A stretch of 64,000 nt of DNA, from positions 1,674,001-1,738,000 of the forward strand of contig JAJEKV010000035.1 in NCBI GenBank assembly GCA_021234155.1, read 5' to 3'. The translations under genes and the position numbers were made by a program. This document shows positions 10,008 through 21,689 of this stretch, in pieces. This stretch comes from Isoetes taiwanensis (lineage: Eukaryota > Streptophyta > Lycopodiopsida > Isoetales > Isoetaceae). The notes beneath the pieces were generated by a model. The model was given only the letters and a program-made list of their open reading frames with translations, was not told where the DNA came from and ran no database searches. Within the stretch, counting starts at the first letter, position 1. Every line of letters begins with the position of its first letter.

Positions 10008-13000
10008 TTTAAATAAATATTAAAGGGGTCTTCATAAAAAACCCTTAACCATTGGGTTTGGGGGCTGAGGTGGCAGCACCCGATTGGACCTAGTGTTTTA
10101 AATGGGAAATTGGTTGAAGCGGATCGCAGCCTATATCAGGTCGGTTGGATCCTATTAAAAGGGTTCGATCTCACCATTGGGATAAAGGCCCTAAGCTTTT
10201 TTGCGCCTGTTCTTAGTCCTAGTTACCTTATATAAGGAGTTAGGGACATTTTGGCAGGGCGGGATTCTTCTATTGAAGCCAAGTAATTGGAGTTCTTCGC
10301 TCTTCTATACTGCTCGCTCTCCATTTCTGATTGTTTTAGCCCATTTCGAATTGATCAAGAATCAATTCGGGTTGTTCTGAGTCACTCCATAATTTGGTGT
10401 TGGCTCGTAGAGTTGTCCCATTGTGGGAGCATTTTGGAATGTTCTTGAGCAATACTGTTGCTGCAGTATTAGGTTCTTGTGAAAGAGCTTGTAAAGATGG
10501 GCTTCAGGCTGATCCTGGGGATCAGTAGCAGTTGTGCATGGGAAGTTAATAGGAACTCGTGGTTGAGGGGAACCCTGGGAGTTCTTGGTAGCACAATCGA
10601 TTCTACTTTTTGTAGGTTGTGACATATGGAAGATGTTGTTTTTTTGGTTTGAAAAAGAAACAAAAATTCAAAAAACATTGACAAGCTCATGAATAACATA
10701 TAAACCATCAAACATAGCACAAATCCCATATTAGAATCACTTGCATTATGCAATAAGGCAGAGCAAAGCATGGCAGAAAGGCATGCTTTTATCAGATTTA
10801 TCATGAAACATGCCTTTTAGATTTTACGCTTGCTATTTAAGCTTAGCCTATTTTTGATTGCATGCACCATGCGCATATCTGATGTATTGTGTTTCTATGG
10901 TAAGATAGAACAACTGGACTTCTAGTCTAGTCACACGAATTATGGGCTTAGAATTTTCCACTTTTAACCCCTTGCAAATAGCAGTTTATCTATGTTAAAT
11001 TAAGCATTTGATATTTATATTACTGACACGTTAATGATGTATTTTACAGGTGCAAGTTAATGAGAAACTCTTGAGTGTGCTAGAAAGCATGCCTTATTCA
11101 AAGCATAAAATTGTTTCCATGGTGGCGCTTGGCAAGGATAAAGTAGCGATGTTAGCAACAAAGACATACTAGCATTTTGCAAGGACTTCAATGGTAAGCA
11201 AAAAAATGCATTTCCAAAAATGTCTAAGCTAAATGGGTTAGGACTTTACAAGCACTTTGCAGTATTATGTGTGAAGCTGAAGGTAGTGCAGATATCCAAA
11301 CATTGATGGAAGACACATAAATTTGGTCGTTCGACTGTCACAATTAGTCAAATTTAGCTTTTCATTGTTCTCACAACAATTTTGGATCTTCAGCTATTGT
11401 TGTAACAAAGCATTTCTATTTTATTGTTTCTATTTACATGTCTATTTTTAGTTTTGAACCAATTATATCTTGTTATCGGTACACATTGCTGAAACTACAT
11501 GGTGTTTGGAATGATGGAATGAGGTTTAAACAGAGACCAACTATGGTACTATCTGGCAAACCATGCATGCTTTTAGAAGGATGGATGAGTATTTATCATT
11601 ATAAATTGCCATCAATCTTATATTATAAGGTTTTATTGTAGGTGTTGGACCCAGCCCTAAAATATAAATGGCCCAGATTTGAATTACAAGTTAGTTTGAC
11701 GGTCCAGATTCGATTAGAGTTTTTCTTTATGGATTAGTTGTAGCGGACTCAAGGACTTCACGAACCCCATATGGAGGAAGCTGTTGGAGATTCAGCTTGA
11801 TTTAGATGATGCGGATGCAGATGCTACTGGAGATGCGGCTTACTTCTTACAGTTCATTCAGGCTATTAGAAGATGACCTTGGTGCTTCCGGTTCCGTTTG
11901 TATTGCTACCCTAGATCGGTATGGCAGAGATGAAGGCGGTGGCTTGGCCTCTGTGAAAGAAGCTAAGATGTCCGGCTGACTCCAAATCCTAATATTGCTT
12001 CAATTGTTATCGGTCAGGTCAGGTTAGAGCTTTGGGTTATGGCTATGGCCGCCATTTCTTATGGCAAAAATGGGCAGGCGTTTTGTAGTCTTCAAAGGAG
12101 CCGTCCTCTTCAACAGCGATGTGAGCTCCTTTATTATTGTATTTTTTCTTTTCCGGGCTTGGATCGCTTGCTCCACAGTCCAAACATCAAATTCCTCAGC
12201 AATGGTAAATGTTGAGCTATATGAGACGCAGAATTCGTTGTGTGCTTAAGGTAATTTTGGCAGATGGTCATGGTGAGACAGATGGTCATGGTGCTAAGTT
12301 TCTAAGCTAGACATTTGACTATAGACAGGCAAGGTTAAGCAGGCTCAAGGACCATTCATACAAGATGTGGAAGTTGCATGCATTTTAGATGGCAATCATG
12401 CTACGAAAGCAGACCATTTACCAATTCGGGAGACGACTTAGTAAGTATGCATTGTTTCAAATTTCTATATCTTTTCCTCCTTTAGATGCTTCAGATGTAG
12501 GGTTTATGCTTATATCTTGGTAATGCGGATCATCTGGCGTCATATAGTCAGCTTTGTCAAATGGCAAATGGAGAACACCAAGACATATACGTTTTGCACA
12601 CTGGGATGAATGGGCTACTCTGTGAAATGCATGGATAATGTAGAGTAACTAAGGCAACTTCTTAAATTTGACTAGCCTGTTGATGAGTTCTATTGTATCT
12701 TGAGAGCTGAAATAAGTATTGGTTGCTATGCCCGTCTAAAACTGTTGAAGCCATTTGCTGTAGAAGATGTTAAACTTTGAAAAACTATCAGTAAATTTGT
12801 GTATGGGATTCAAATTTTAAAAGCTCAATGGTTTATAGTCTTTTGCATTTCTCTGTAAAAGAAGGCAACAAAAATAGAAAATGCTATAGTGGTCTGATTC
12901 TACGAATATCTTCTCTTATGTTCCAAATTTGATTACTCATGGCTCCTCTGCAGTTAAAGTGGGGCTCTAACTAAAATTGCATCTATAGATCATAGTAAGT

Positions 13001-14150
13001 TATAGTCTGGGAATATCACACCAGATAGTTATATAAAGTCATGATCAAATTGTCAAAGAGTTGATATCCTACTTTTGTTTTGTTTTATGTGGAATGCCCA
13101 TATAATATCCATTTGTATTTAGAGTGTTACTTTGCTACGGTGCCCAAGAAGCTGCAAGAAGTTATGATGATGCAGCGGTTAAGAATAATGGGCAGAAAAG
13201 CCAGGTTGAATCTTTCAAAAAAGTCATACTCTATCGTATAATCCAGCCCAAGCTCAAAAATTACTCCACGAACTCCTCTACCTTTAGAAACCAAACACAG
13301 CTAAGAATCATCAAAAGATTATGAAGGCTTTAGTCTTGATGAAGAAGCAACAAGAAGGTTTGGGGACAGGAGAGGTTTGAAAGACCGGGCTTGGATTTTG
13401 TTATGGAAGAAAGATCACCTATATTTGCAGTATCACAAGAAGTGAAAAAAGGCCACAAGTCTAATCCCATAACTACTATGCCAGCAATTGAAAAGAAAAA
13501 CAAATAAGAGAAAAAAATACGGATGTGTACATGGTTTGACTATTATGCAAGCAATTGAAATTGAAAAGAAAAACAAATAACAGAAGACTACGTACATGGT
13601 TTGCTGCAAAAAGCCCCAAAAATCTATTCTATGATTCATTTTCATATATTTGGGACCATAGAAAATATAGCAAATGTCAAATACCATTTCCACCAGCAAA
13701 CCATGATTTAATTTCATATACTAAAGGATTGCCAACATAAAAACTGATGTCAACATAAAAACAAATCCCTTATAGATAGTCATTGACAGTTCCAACGTTT
13801 ACCCTAATTTAGATGCTAAAGATGACCTCTCGAATCGAGAGCCTAGGTTAGTTATAAAAAAGTAAAATGGCATAAAAGGCGCTTGGTAAAAAAGGCGCAT
13901 CCTTTAATGTTTTGCCTGTGTGAACGTGGCCTTTAGATTAGTTCTAAAAAGAAAAAGGGGGAATAAAAGGTCCTTGGTAAAAAGGGCACATCCATCAAAC
14001 TTTTGCCTCTTTGGAACTTTTGCCTCTTTGGAGTAAAATATGCTCATGGTAATGAGGAGTAGAGCTTATGTTGCAACACAACAATACATAATTCAGTTGA
14101 AAATAATGAACAATTAAAGAGAGAGCATCATCTACAGGTTTCAATCTATG
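10008..14150. other. Gene-poor AT-rich interval
   Basis: No gene can be supported over about 4 kb. Exon-like stretches occur at 11050-11170 and 11752-11888 (the latter reads NPIWRKLLEIQLDLDDADAD before a stop) and near 12070-12430. None has a recognisable domain or consistent splice sites. Partial tandem duplications lie at 13490-13580 and 13850-14035. Confidence 0.35.
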
Positions 14151-14177
14151 CCCAGCAACGCTGGGTATCATTACCAG
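14151..14177 (+). mobile_element. Degenerate Helitron-like 3' terminus B
   Basis: Hairpin CCCAGC-AAC-GCTGGG (14151-14165), then 8 nt, then CCAG followed by T, where a canonical end would read CTAG. The hairpin is close to that of terminus C. Probably an old, mutated end of the same family. Confidence 0.35.
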
Positions 14178-14255
14178 TTTTAAATATATTTTTGCATTGC
14201 TTACCACTACAAATGGCATAGTGGCTCAAACACAAAAACATATGGTTTGTAAATG

Positions 14256-14301
14256 TAATCCAACCAAAATGGCACAAATATATGCCATTTTGGTTGGATT
14301 A
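14256..14301. repeat. Perfect 19-bp hairpin
   Basis: Two perfect 19-bp inverted arms at 14256-14274 and 14283-14301, starting TAATCCAACCAAAATGG, are separated by 8 nt. No coding context. It may be a small foldback MITE; part of the right arm recurs near 14300-14400 in a diverged tandem repeat containing GGATTAACAAGTACTA. Confidence 0.6.
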
Positions 14302-14619
14302 TGGTTGGATTAACAAGTACTATTCCATACATTCTCTTCTCTTAAACTAACAATGATTTATATGTCAATTTGATTGGATTAACAAGTACTAAGCAGTACA
14401 TCTATTTCTCTCAAAATGGCAATGGTTTATATAAATAAATAGGCTTTTGTTTTGTGAACAATTTATTGTTGGTTCCACACTGATAAAATCTAAATAAGAA
14501 ATGTCTAGTCAATCTTCTAAGTTCACTTAGATAAAGTCTATGGTCTATGCTTTGCAAAATATCAATTTAAAACAATGAAACCTTAATGCAAAGTAGACAA
14601 TGACTGAGAATGAGAATGA

Positions 14620-16206
14620 TTTTTTATCGTCCACTGAGGCCAATCGGCCTATGGGACCCACAAGGAGCGCAGCAAACTTATTACTGTCCGGGTTAAAAAA
14701 ACCCCCGCCCCGAAGGGTTTTCGAGGGAAAAACCGTGGCAGTAATAAGAATGCTGTCAAACTGTACAAGTATACACCAATGTATATATACATGTCAAGTG
14801 TGTGCCCGAGGACATAGCTGATCTCGCATGTCTATAACCTCATGAAGGTATGATCCCAGCACCCGTACGGATGCCGTGCTCAATGTCACATGTAATGGGC
14901 GGCGGGCGACCAACTCAGCATAAGCGCCCGAATTTGATCATATCTTTGGGCAACTTTGAAGGGTATGAGATTCATCCTCAATGACTCCCATTTGGCGGCA
15001 TTAATGAGCACGTCTGGCGTGGCTCACCAATCCATCGCCGTCTCAATTCGAAGATGATGTGCCTTTGTGCGAATGGAGGCAATGAGTCTGCGCCTTTTTC
15101 ATGGGCAAGTGGGTGCGCATGTAGCATTGCGGGGCCTCGTTCCAATGTGGGATTTATGTGGCGTTGATAGTGTGCTATCTTGACATGTTCAAGGGCATTG
15201 GCATCCCAAAGCTTCTTTGAGGAAGCAAGCGTCAAGATATTGCCTCAAGCTATGGCGATCGCCTCTGTTTGCATATGTATGCACACGTGCTCTGCACATT
15301 CCATCTAGCCAACCATTGAGCTCTCTTTTCCCTCCAAAGAGGCCTTGGCGCTGCCCCATTGCCATGACATAAGCTAGTTTAGGGAGGCGAGCATCGTCCA
15401 TATTGACCACCTTACGAAAATAGACAATGTGGCGATCAAGGGCGCCCTCACGGAAGAGGCAAGAATCCTCTCTCTTATGTAGAATTTGATATGGAATTTG
15501 TGGACTTCACCCCTAGTGCTCATTACTAAGAAGGCTTTACGGACCTGCTCCAAGTCATTCAAGTAGCAAGTGATACTACCGGGCCCCATACTTCCACCCC
15601 GTATAAAGGGACGGGCTCTACTAAGACCTTGAGCAGTGTGTGATGGGCCCAATCATATAACTCCGCTCTATGACTATTGTTTTGCATTGCATATAGTGCC
15701 TTCCGACTGCCCGTCACTTTCGTGGCCGTATGGATGGGTCCCCACCGCGATAGTAGAAGGAAACTCCACTCCCAAATACTTGTATGTGGATGCAACTTCC
15801 ACATTCGCCTTGGTAACTGAAGGAGGGACTCTCGGTGGACGTGAAGATGATATGAAAACCACCTTAGTCTTGGCGGGTTGACGCGCATATCGATCGCCAT
15901 GTAGAATGTGTCGGGGCATCAAGATGTCATTTGCATGTTTGCTGGTGTGTAAGCTAGGAGGTCCACATCATCGATATATTAAACTGTCTGATGATCTGAT
16001 AGATAAGGTGAGCTCCATCGCCCCCATTATCAGCAAGCCAGCTCTCCAATTGATCAATGTAAAGCCCAAACAATGTTGGGAAGAGGGGGCATCCCTGACG
16101 AACCCCGATACTACTATCAAATGGTTGGCTTGTCTGCTGCAACTGACCCGAGCATCTTTCATATAGCCTGTACACTGCATTCTGCAAATCTACAGGAACC
16201 CCCAGC
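14620..16206 (-). mobile_element. LINE fragment 1 (non-LTR retrotransposon)
   Basis: On the minus strand from 16206, degenerate frames encode reverse-transcriptase parts: LQNAVYRLYERCSGQ, SIGVRQGCPLFPTLFGLYI (the RQGCPLSP motif), then KTKVVF and STYKYLGVEF, and a thumb-like region. The 3' part matches LINE fragment 2 (62236-64000) in order and orientation. On the minus strand the 3' end at 14620 runs into a short ATTCTC-type tail (14601-14619), as in RTE-like LINEs. No endonuclease is present. The 5' boundary coincides exactly with the putative Copia LTR at 16207, so the LINE was either truncated or split there. Many stops and frameshifts; inactive. The clade is uncertain. Confidence 0.75.
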
Positions 16207-16764
16207 TGTTGAACTATTGCCAATGAACTTATAGGCAAACAAGTTTATTTATATCCGAGAGCTCGGGCATTCATTTAGAATGAATCCTTTTACACCAAAA
16301 CAACCTGCTCAACCATCGATCTGATACTCCTTCAATTATTATAATCCTGGCACCAATTCTTATGGAATCGGCACCGATCTACAGCGTCGGTTTCGCACAG
16401 TGCTAAATTTGAATTGTGAACTTGGCTCCAGCTTATTTGACCGAGATATATAACTGTCTTTTAACCATTGAAACCTAAGGTTTGTATTTACATGCATATC
16501 GAACCATTAACCTTAGGTTTTTTCGAACCATTAAATCTTCACCATAAGATAACCATATAGACATTGGTTATCTTCATAGGTGGAACTTCACTCCATAATC
16601 AGACTTGGTTTTAAACCCTTTATTCATGCACATGCAACCTGTTAGATTTCCACCATATGATCCTGAACATTCCTATAGTGTTTTTCCTGTAGAACTTTGT
16701 GTTAACCAGAAACAATTCTGGCTAAGAGAACTGCATCATGTGAATAATATTATAATATGAACCA
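16207..16764 (-). repeat. Putative 3' LTR of the Copia element
   Basis: Just past the end of the Copia RNase H frame (16772), the minus strand shows a purine-rich tract (about 16766-16785, GAAGGGAGAGTGAAAGGAA), then a segment bounded by TG and CA: TGTTGAAC at 16207 and GAACCA at 16764 on the plus strand. It contains an AT-rich TATATAAATAAA string near its end. No 5' LTR was found for comparison, so the limits are inferred from the polypurine tract and the TG...CA rule. Confidence 0.45.
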
Positions 16765-16771
16765 ATTCCTT

Positions 16772-18282
16772 TCACTCTCCCTTCATATTATAATTTTTGC
16801 AACTGATCAAACTCCTCAGATATTTGAACTTTGGCTCTGCTAATGGCTTAGTAAGTATGTCTGCCAGTTGCTTATCTGTTTGTACATATTCAACCTGTAT
16901 AATATTCTTATTCACCAAATCAATGTGCATCCAGTTCAATATGCTTTGTCCTTTCATGTAAAATGGGATTTTTGGTCATAGCAATACAACTCGTGCTGTC
17001 AGAGAATAATATTAATGGATCTTCTTGCTGCATTCCAATCTCATTCAATAGCCTTCTGCTCCAAACCATTTCTTTAGCTGCAAGAGTTGTAGCAGAATAT
17101 TCTGCTTCTGCAGATGAAAGTGCTATGGCACTTTGTTTCTTACATTTCCATGATATAGGGCCACCTCCTAACATTAAAATAAATCCTGATGTGGATTTTC
17201 TTTCATCTGGATCCCCTCCCCAGCAATGTTGTTAAAAAAACCGTTTTTTATTTTTAAAGTACCTTCATAAAAATCTTCACGTTTTTTAAAGGATTTTTAT
17301 GATTCGGTATGGCCAAAAAAAAAAAAATTTGCACATTCTTTGCAATGCTTTATTGGATATATGTGTTATGGTTAAAATGCATATTTTTACTACAAGTTAC
17401 AAGATGTAGCATGTCAACAAGTAAATAAAAAATTTATGCTGCTACGAGAAACTATTAAGCTCAAATACAACGATATCATGGTTGTTTTGCCATGCAACTC
17501 TTAAAAAAGTTCAGAAAAACATTATTATAGAGATTAAGAAATATAAGAACTTCATATACAAGGATAAGTAAGTTCAAGAATATCATATATTTGAATAAAC
17601 AAAATCGCAGTCTAAGGATTTTTAAAGATTTTAAAGATTTTTAAGGATTTTTAAGGATTTTTAAGATTTTTAACGTATTTTATATGAATTACGTTTTTAA
17701 AGATTTTTTTCAAAAATCTTAAAAATCTTCAAAAAATCTTAAAAAACGTTTTTTAAAGGTACGGATTTTGACGTACTTAACAACATTGCTCCCCAGTCTG
17801 AATCACAATATGATTCAAGGATTATTAGAATTAAACATGATACCATGATTTACTGTCCCCTTCAAATACCTGATCATCCTTTTCGCAGCTTGCCAATGCA
17901 TTATACCAAAGTTGTTGCAATATCTACTCAATATATTGACAGCATATGAAATATCAGGTCTGGTGCTATATGCCAAATAAAGGAGACATCCAATTAATTC
18001 CCTGTAAGGCAAATCTTGAACTTCATTCTTCTCTTTATCTGTTTGAGGACATTGATCCCTTGATATTTTGTTTTCTAGTACCATTGGGGTTTTTACCTCC
18101 TTACAATTTTCCATGTTGAATCTTTTGAGTATTCCCATAATATTCTGTCCTTGTGACAGAGTCATAATTTTATTGCTTCTGTCCCTATATACTTCAATCC
18201 CTAAAAACCTTTTAAGTTCCCCCAAATCACTCATTTTGAATCTGCTTTTCAATATGTCTTTGCACTTTTGCAATACTTCCAC
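16772..18282 (-). pseudogene. Copia RT C-terminus and RNase H, split by a hAT MITE
   Basis: In minus orientation, 18282-17797 encodes MSDLGELKRFLGIEVYRD, TRPDISYAVNILSRY and AKRMIRYLKGT, the typical Copia region between RT and RNase H. The frame resumes at 17215 after the 565-bp insertion at 17224-17788 and reads GPISWKCKKQSAIALSSAEA, then VEYVQTDKQLADILTKPL near 16850. Joining across the insertion restores the usual DPDERKSTSG region, so the interruption came after the Copia was in place. A one-base frameshift near 18270 separates it from the RT frame. Confidence 0.9.
17224..17788. mobile_element. Non-autonomous hAT element inserted in the Copia
   Basis: Perfect terminal inverted repeats begin CAATGTTGTTAA and end TTAACAACATTG. 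They are flanked by an exact 8-bp direct duplication CTCCCCAG (17216-17223 and 17789-17796), the target duplication length of hAT elements. The 565-bp interior has no ORF and is rich in AAAAATC/GATTTTT runs, including tandem GGATTTTTAA copies near 17620-17670; subterminal parts of both ends share CCGTTTTTTA-like and AAAACGTTTTTTA-like strings. It interrupts the Copia RNase H reading frame cleanly. Confidence 0.92.
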
Positions 18283-19453
18283 TGCTGATCATAACATTGT
18301 CATCCACATACAAAGCTATGTAATAGAATTCTGCACCTTCTTTAAACAAATATATATTTCCATCATCTTTGAGTTTAGTAAAACCCTGCTCCCTCAGATA
18401 AGTGTCCGTGCACAAATACCATTTCCTAGGTGATTGTTTCAGTCCATAAACAGCTCTTCTTAATTTCCACACTTTGTTTTTCCCTTGTTCAAACCCAGAG
18501 TTTTGCATTAAGGAAAGCAGTGGTAACATCCATGTGATGTACTCTAAGTTTTGATCATTTGCCATTGCTAGCAGCATTCTTATGCTTGTCATCTTTACTA
18601 TAGGGGAAAAGGTATCATCATAATCAATCCCTTGTTTTTGGAAAAAACCTTGGGCCACTAATCTTGCTTTATGCTTTATCATGTCTCCTTCAGTACTCTG
18701 CTTAATTTTATATATCCATTTGCATCCTACAGCATTTCTACCATTAGGTAGGTCCACCAATTCAAAAGTTTCAGTTCTCCTGAAAGCATCAAGTTCTTCT
18801 TCCATTGCCTTAACCCAATTATTTGCATCTGAACTCTCCATTGCTTCTTTGAATGATTTGGGAGCTTCAAAATCTATCATTGCTAATATCTCAATGATAT
18901 TTATCTCTGTTGCATTATGTTTCAATCTCCTGCTTTTACCTGAGGGATCTCTACCAAATAAATCAGTACTAACCTCTTTTGCCTCATCTTGTAGTATTTG
19001 AGCATTGGTTCTTCTCCAAACCTGAACTTTGGCTTTTGTTACTTGCTCCTCTTGTGCAATGATTTCTCCTTCCTCTTGTGGTTGTTCTATCTGCACATCT
19101 GCAACTCTACTATCCTGCAAAGCTGATGTATTAGTTTCAAGGTCATCATCATAAATGCTGGTTAGTTTATCAAATGACTGTGTATCTTGAGATGATTCCC
19201 TTTGCTTGACTGTCACATCAGCTGATTTAATGTCTTTATAATGTTGACTTTCATCAAAGACAACATCCCTGCTAACCACTACTTTTCTTCTTGCAGGATC
19301 AAACAACCTATAGGCTTTAGAGTGCTCATCATATCCAACAAGATAGGCTATTAAAGCTCTATCATCAAGTTTCTTTCTTTGCTCTTTAGGAATATGCACA
19401 ATTGTCATAATTTGGCTTATTACCAGACCAAAGCATCTCAGGTAGAGATCCAT
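18227..19453 (-). pseudogene. Copia integrase C-terminus and reverse transcriptase
   Basis: This 1.2-kb frame runs from the integrase C-terminal region (RLFDPARRKVVVSRDVVFDE) through an acidic linker into reverse transcriptase. Visible are AVGCKWIYKIKQ, KARLVAQGF, DYDDTFSPIVKMTSIRMLLA, VYGLKQSPRKWY and the catalytic YVDD box in ALYVDDNVMIS. The usual block after LEYITWM (QMDVxTAFLNG...EEIYM) is shortened and scrambled, so a small deletion has damaged RT. Ends in a frameshift near 18270. Confidence 0.92.
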
Positions 19454-20121
19454 TAATACTTGCTGATGGAAGCATATTTTGTACCTCGACTGCAGTTCTT
19501 ACTGCCTCTTCCCATAAGACGTTTGGCAACCCTGTATGTTTAATCATTGCTCTCACTGCATTTAATATTGTCCTATTCTTCCTCTCTGCCACACCATTTT
19601 GTTGTGGAGAATGAGAGCATGTTAATTGCCTCTTTATTCCCCTTGTTTTGCAAAAAGCTTTAAATCTTGTTGACAAGTATTCTCCTCCCCTATCTGATCT
19701 TACACACTTCACTTTGTTTCCTGTTTCAAGCTCTACTTCTGCAACATAATTTTTGAAAGCCTCAAAGGCTTCATCTTTTGTTCTCAAGCACATTACTTTG
19801 GCCTTTCGACTGAAATCATCTTTGAAAGTAATAAAATATTTTTTGCCTGTAATACCTCTTACATTAAGAGGTCCACATAGGTCTGTATGCACCACTTCCA
19901 GAATTCTCTTAGCTCTTTTATTTGATTTTTTGAATGGTAATCTGGTATGTTTGCCAACCATAGCACAATTTGTTTTCATTTTCTAATTGGCAGTGCTCGA
20001 TTAATCCCTGTTTTGCCATGGCCAGAATGTTTTTGTTACTTGTATGACATAATCTTTGATGCCAAATATTGATATCTGAGCCTATAATTGCATTTACACA
20101 TGGCACTTGATTATTTTCCAA
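19386..20121 (-). pseudogene. Copia GAG-pre-integrase and integrase core
   Basis: The frame from 20121 encodes the pre-integrase segment (DINIWHQRLCHTSNKNI). It continues, after a frameshift near 19975, into the integrase core: VHTDLCGPLNVRGITGKKYF, then VRSDRGGEYLSTRF and QQNGVAERKNRTI. The DDE residues are the D of HTDLCGP, the D of RSDRGG and the E of VAERKN, all present. The zinc-binding HHCC part is only partly readable. Confidence 0.92.
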
Positions 20122-21140
20122 ACCAAAAAGGGTTTCCTACTCTTTTTCCCAGAAATTTGACTTCATTATGCATCAAAATAGTACATTTCTTTCTGTCAAA
20201 TATGACAGTATATCCCATGTCCACAAGCTGGCTGATGGAAATCAAATTTCTCACTAATGTAGGTACACACAAAACGTCCTTTAAGACAACTGCTTTTCCT
20301 TGAAGATCAAACAATTCTAGAGTTCCAGAAAGTTGAATCTTTTGTAAACCCTAATATGATGTAGCCTCCTCTCTCATGTTACTGTTTTCTCTGCTCCACT
20401 ATCTAATATCAACATATCATTTGCATCATTAGATTGCTTCCTAGAATTATCAACAGAAATATTGCTTACTTCAGCGTCCTCATCATCTTCACTACTTCCT
20501 TCTTCAATTTCTTGGGTCAGATTTACCCCTGGTTCCTGCCTTCCACCACCTTTTGCTTGTTTTCCTTTATTTGGCTTGCCTCTCCTTCCTTTGCTGCTAG
20601 AGCACCTGTTTGCAAAATGACCTTTGCCACCACAGTTATATCATTCAACATCTTTGAGTTTAGGACATTCAGCCTTTAAGTGACCATGTGCTTTGCAGTG
20701 ATAGCAAGGATCGATATTTCCCCTTTGTTTTGCTTGTTTTGTGCTGCTCCCTTTATACTTAGGTCGACCTGCATAAAGAACTTCAACATTTTCATCAAAA
20801 TCATCTGTTAGAATTTTGTTTTGTTCAAATTCAGTCCTTGTCATCTCCTCAACAACTTCCCTACTCCTGGCTACATTTCTGATTAATGTGGCTAATTGCT
20901 TGTTCTCTCCAACTGCCCTGGCCACATGTAAAAGTTTTTGTTGATCTGTCATGATCACACCTGCACCTTCTAGATCTGCCACTATATTATCAAACTTTGA
21001 GAAGAAACTAGTCAAGTCATCCTCTTCTCTAAGTCTAAGCTTCCTTAACTCTTTATCTAAAATGTCAATTTGAGATGGAACTCTTTTCTTCATAATGCTT
21101 GAGAAGGTATTTCCAAATCTCTCCAGGAGTTTTGCCTCTA
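20122..21140 (-). pseudogene. Copia gag and protease region
   Basis: The gag frame 21093-20641 includes LRLREEDDLTSFFSKFDNIV and a CCHC knuckle, CYHCKAHGHLKAECPK. A TGA stop at about 20641 is followed in frame by a second knuckle-like sequence, CGGKGHFANRC. Near 20400-20425 the protease motif MLILDSGAEKTVT is visible; beyond it the frame is broken until LVRNLISISQLVDMGY (20314-20111). Upstream of 21093, TPGEIWKYLLKHYEEKS continues gag in another frame to about 21140, where similarity ends. The 5' LTR and primer-binding site are missing. Confidence 0.85.
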
Positions 21141-21184
21141 ACCTTCAGTAAAAAGATCTTATAGATTGTATAGATAATACAATT

Positions 21185-21570
21185 GAAAGATTAATCTGTG
21201 AAGGATGCATGTTAGAAAAGATAACAAGACTATCGTTTCACAAGAGAAGTAAAAAGGCAACATAAATACTTGATCTTGTACATGCATACATTTGTGGTCC
21301 ACTTAATATCAGAGGACAAGCAGGAAAGAGATATTTTGTGTCCTTTGTTGATGATTATAGTAGGTGGCATAAATGCTACTATCCACAATAGAGCAAGCGA
21401 TTGATGCTTTCAAATTATACATATCTGAAATGGAAAGATAAACTGAGAGGAGGTTAAAATGCTTAAAAACATATCGTGGAGGTGAGTTTATGTCAAAAAG
21501 GTCGTCTTATTGCTTGCAATGTGGCATTAAGAGAAATTAACATGTCCATACAAAATGATACTAAGGGTAT
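21185..21570 (+). pseudogene. Second Copia integrase fragment, plus strand
   Basis: Oriented opposite to the large Copia. Broken frames read ICEGCMLEKITRLSFHKRS, then CGPLNIRGQAGKRYFVSF and VDDYSRW, and further on RGGEFMSKR and CGIKRN, as in pre-integrase and integrase core. The first catalytic Asp (H-x-D-x-CGP) is tyrosine and several stops interrupt the frame. It is a remnant of another Copia family abutting the 5'-truncated end of the first. Confidence 0.8.
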
Positions 21571-21689
21571 ACAATCAAGTTTGTCAATGCCAAACCTAGG
21601 AATACACCATATGTGTTATGGTAGCCCCATAGGCTATGGTAATGCCGAACATAATGAGACTATGGATATGCACCTTAGCCAACCCTAAA

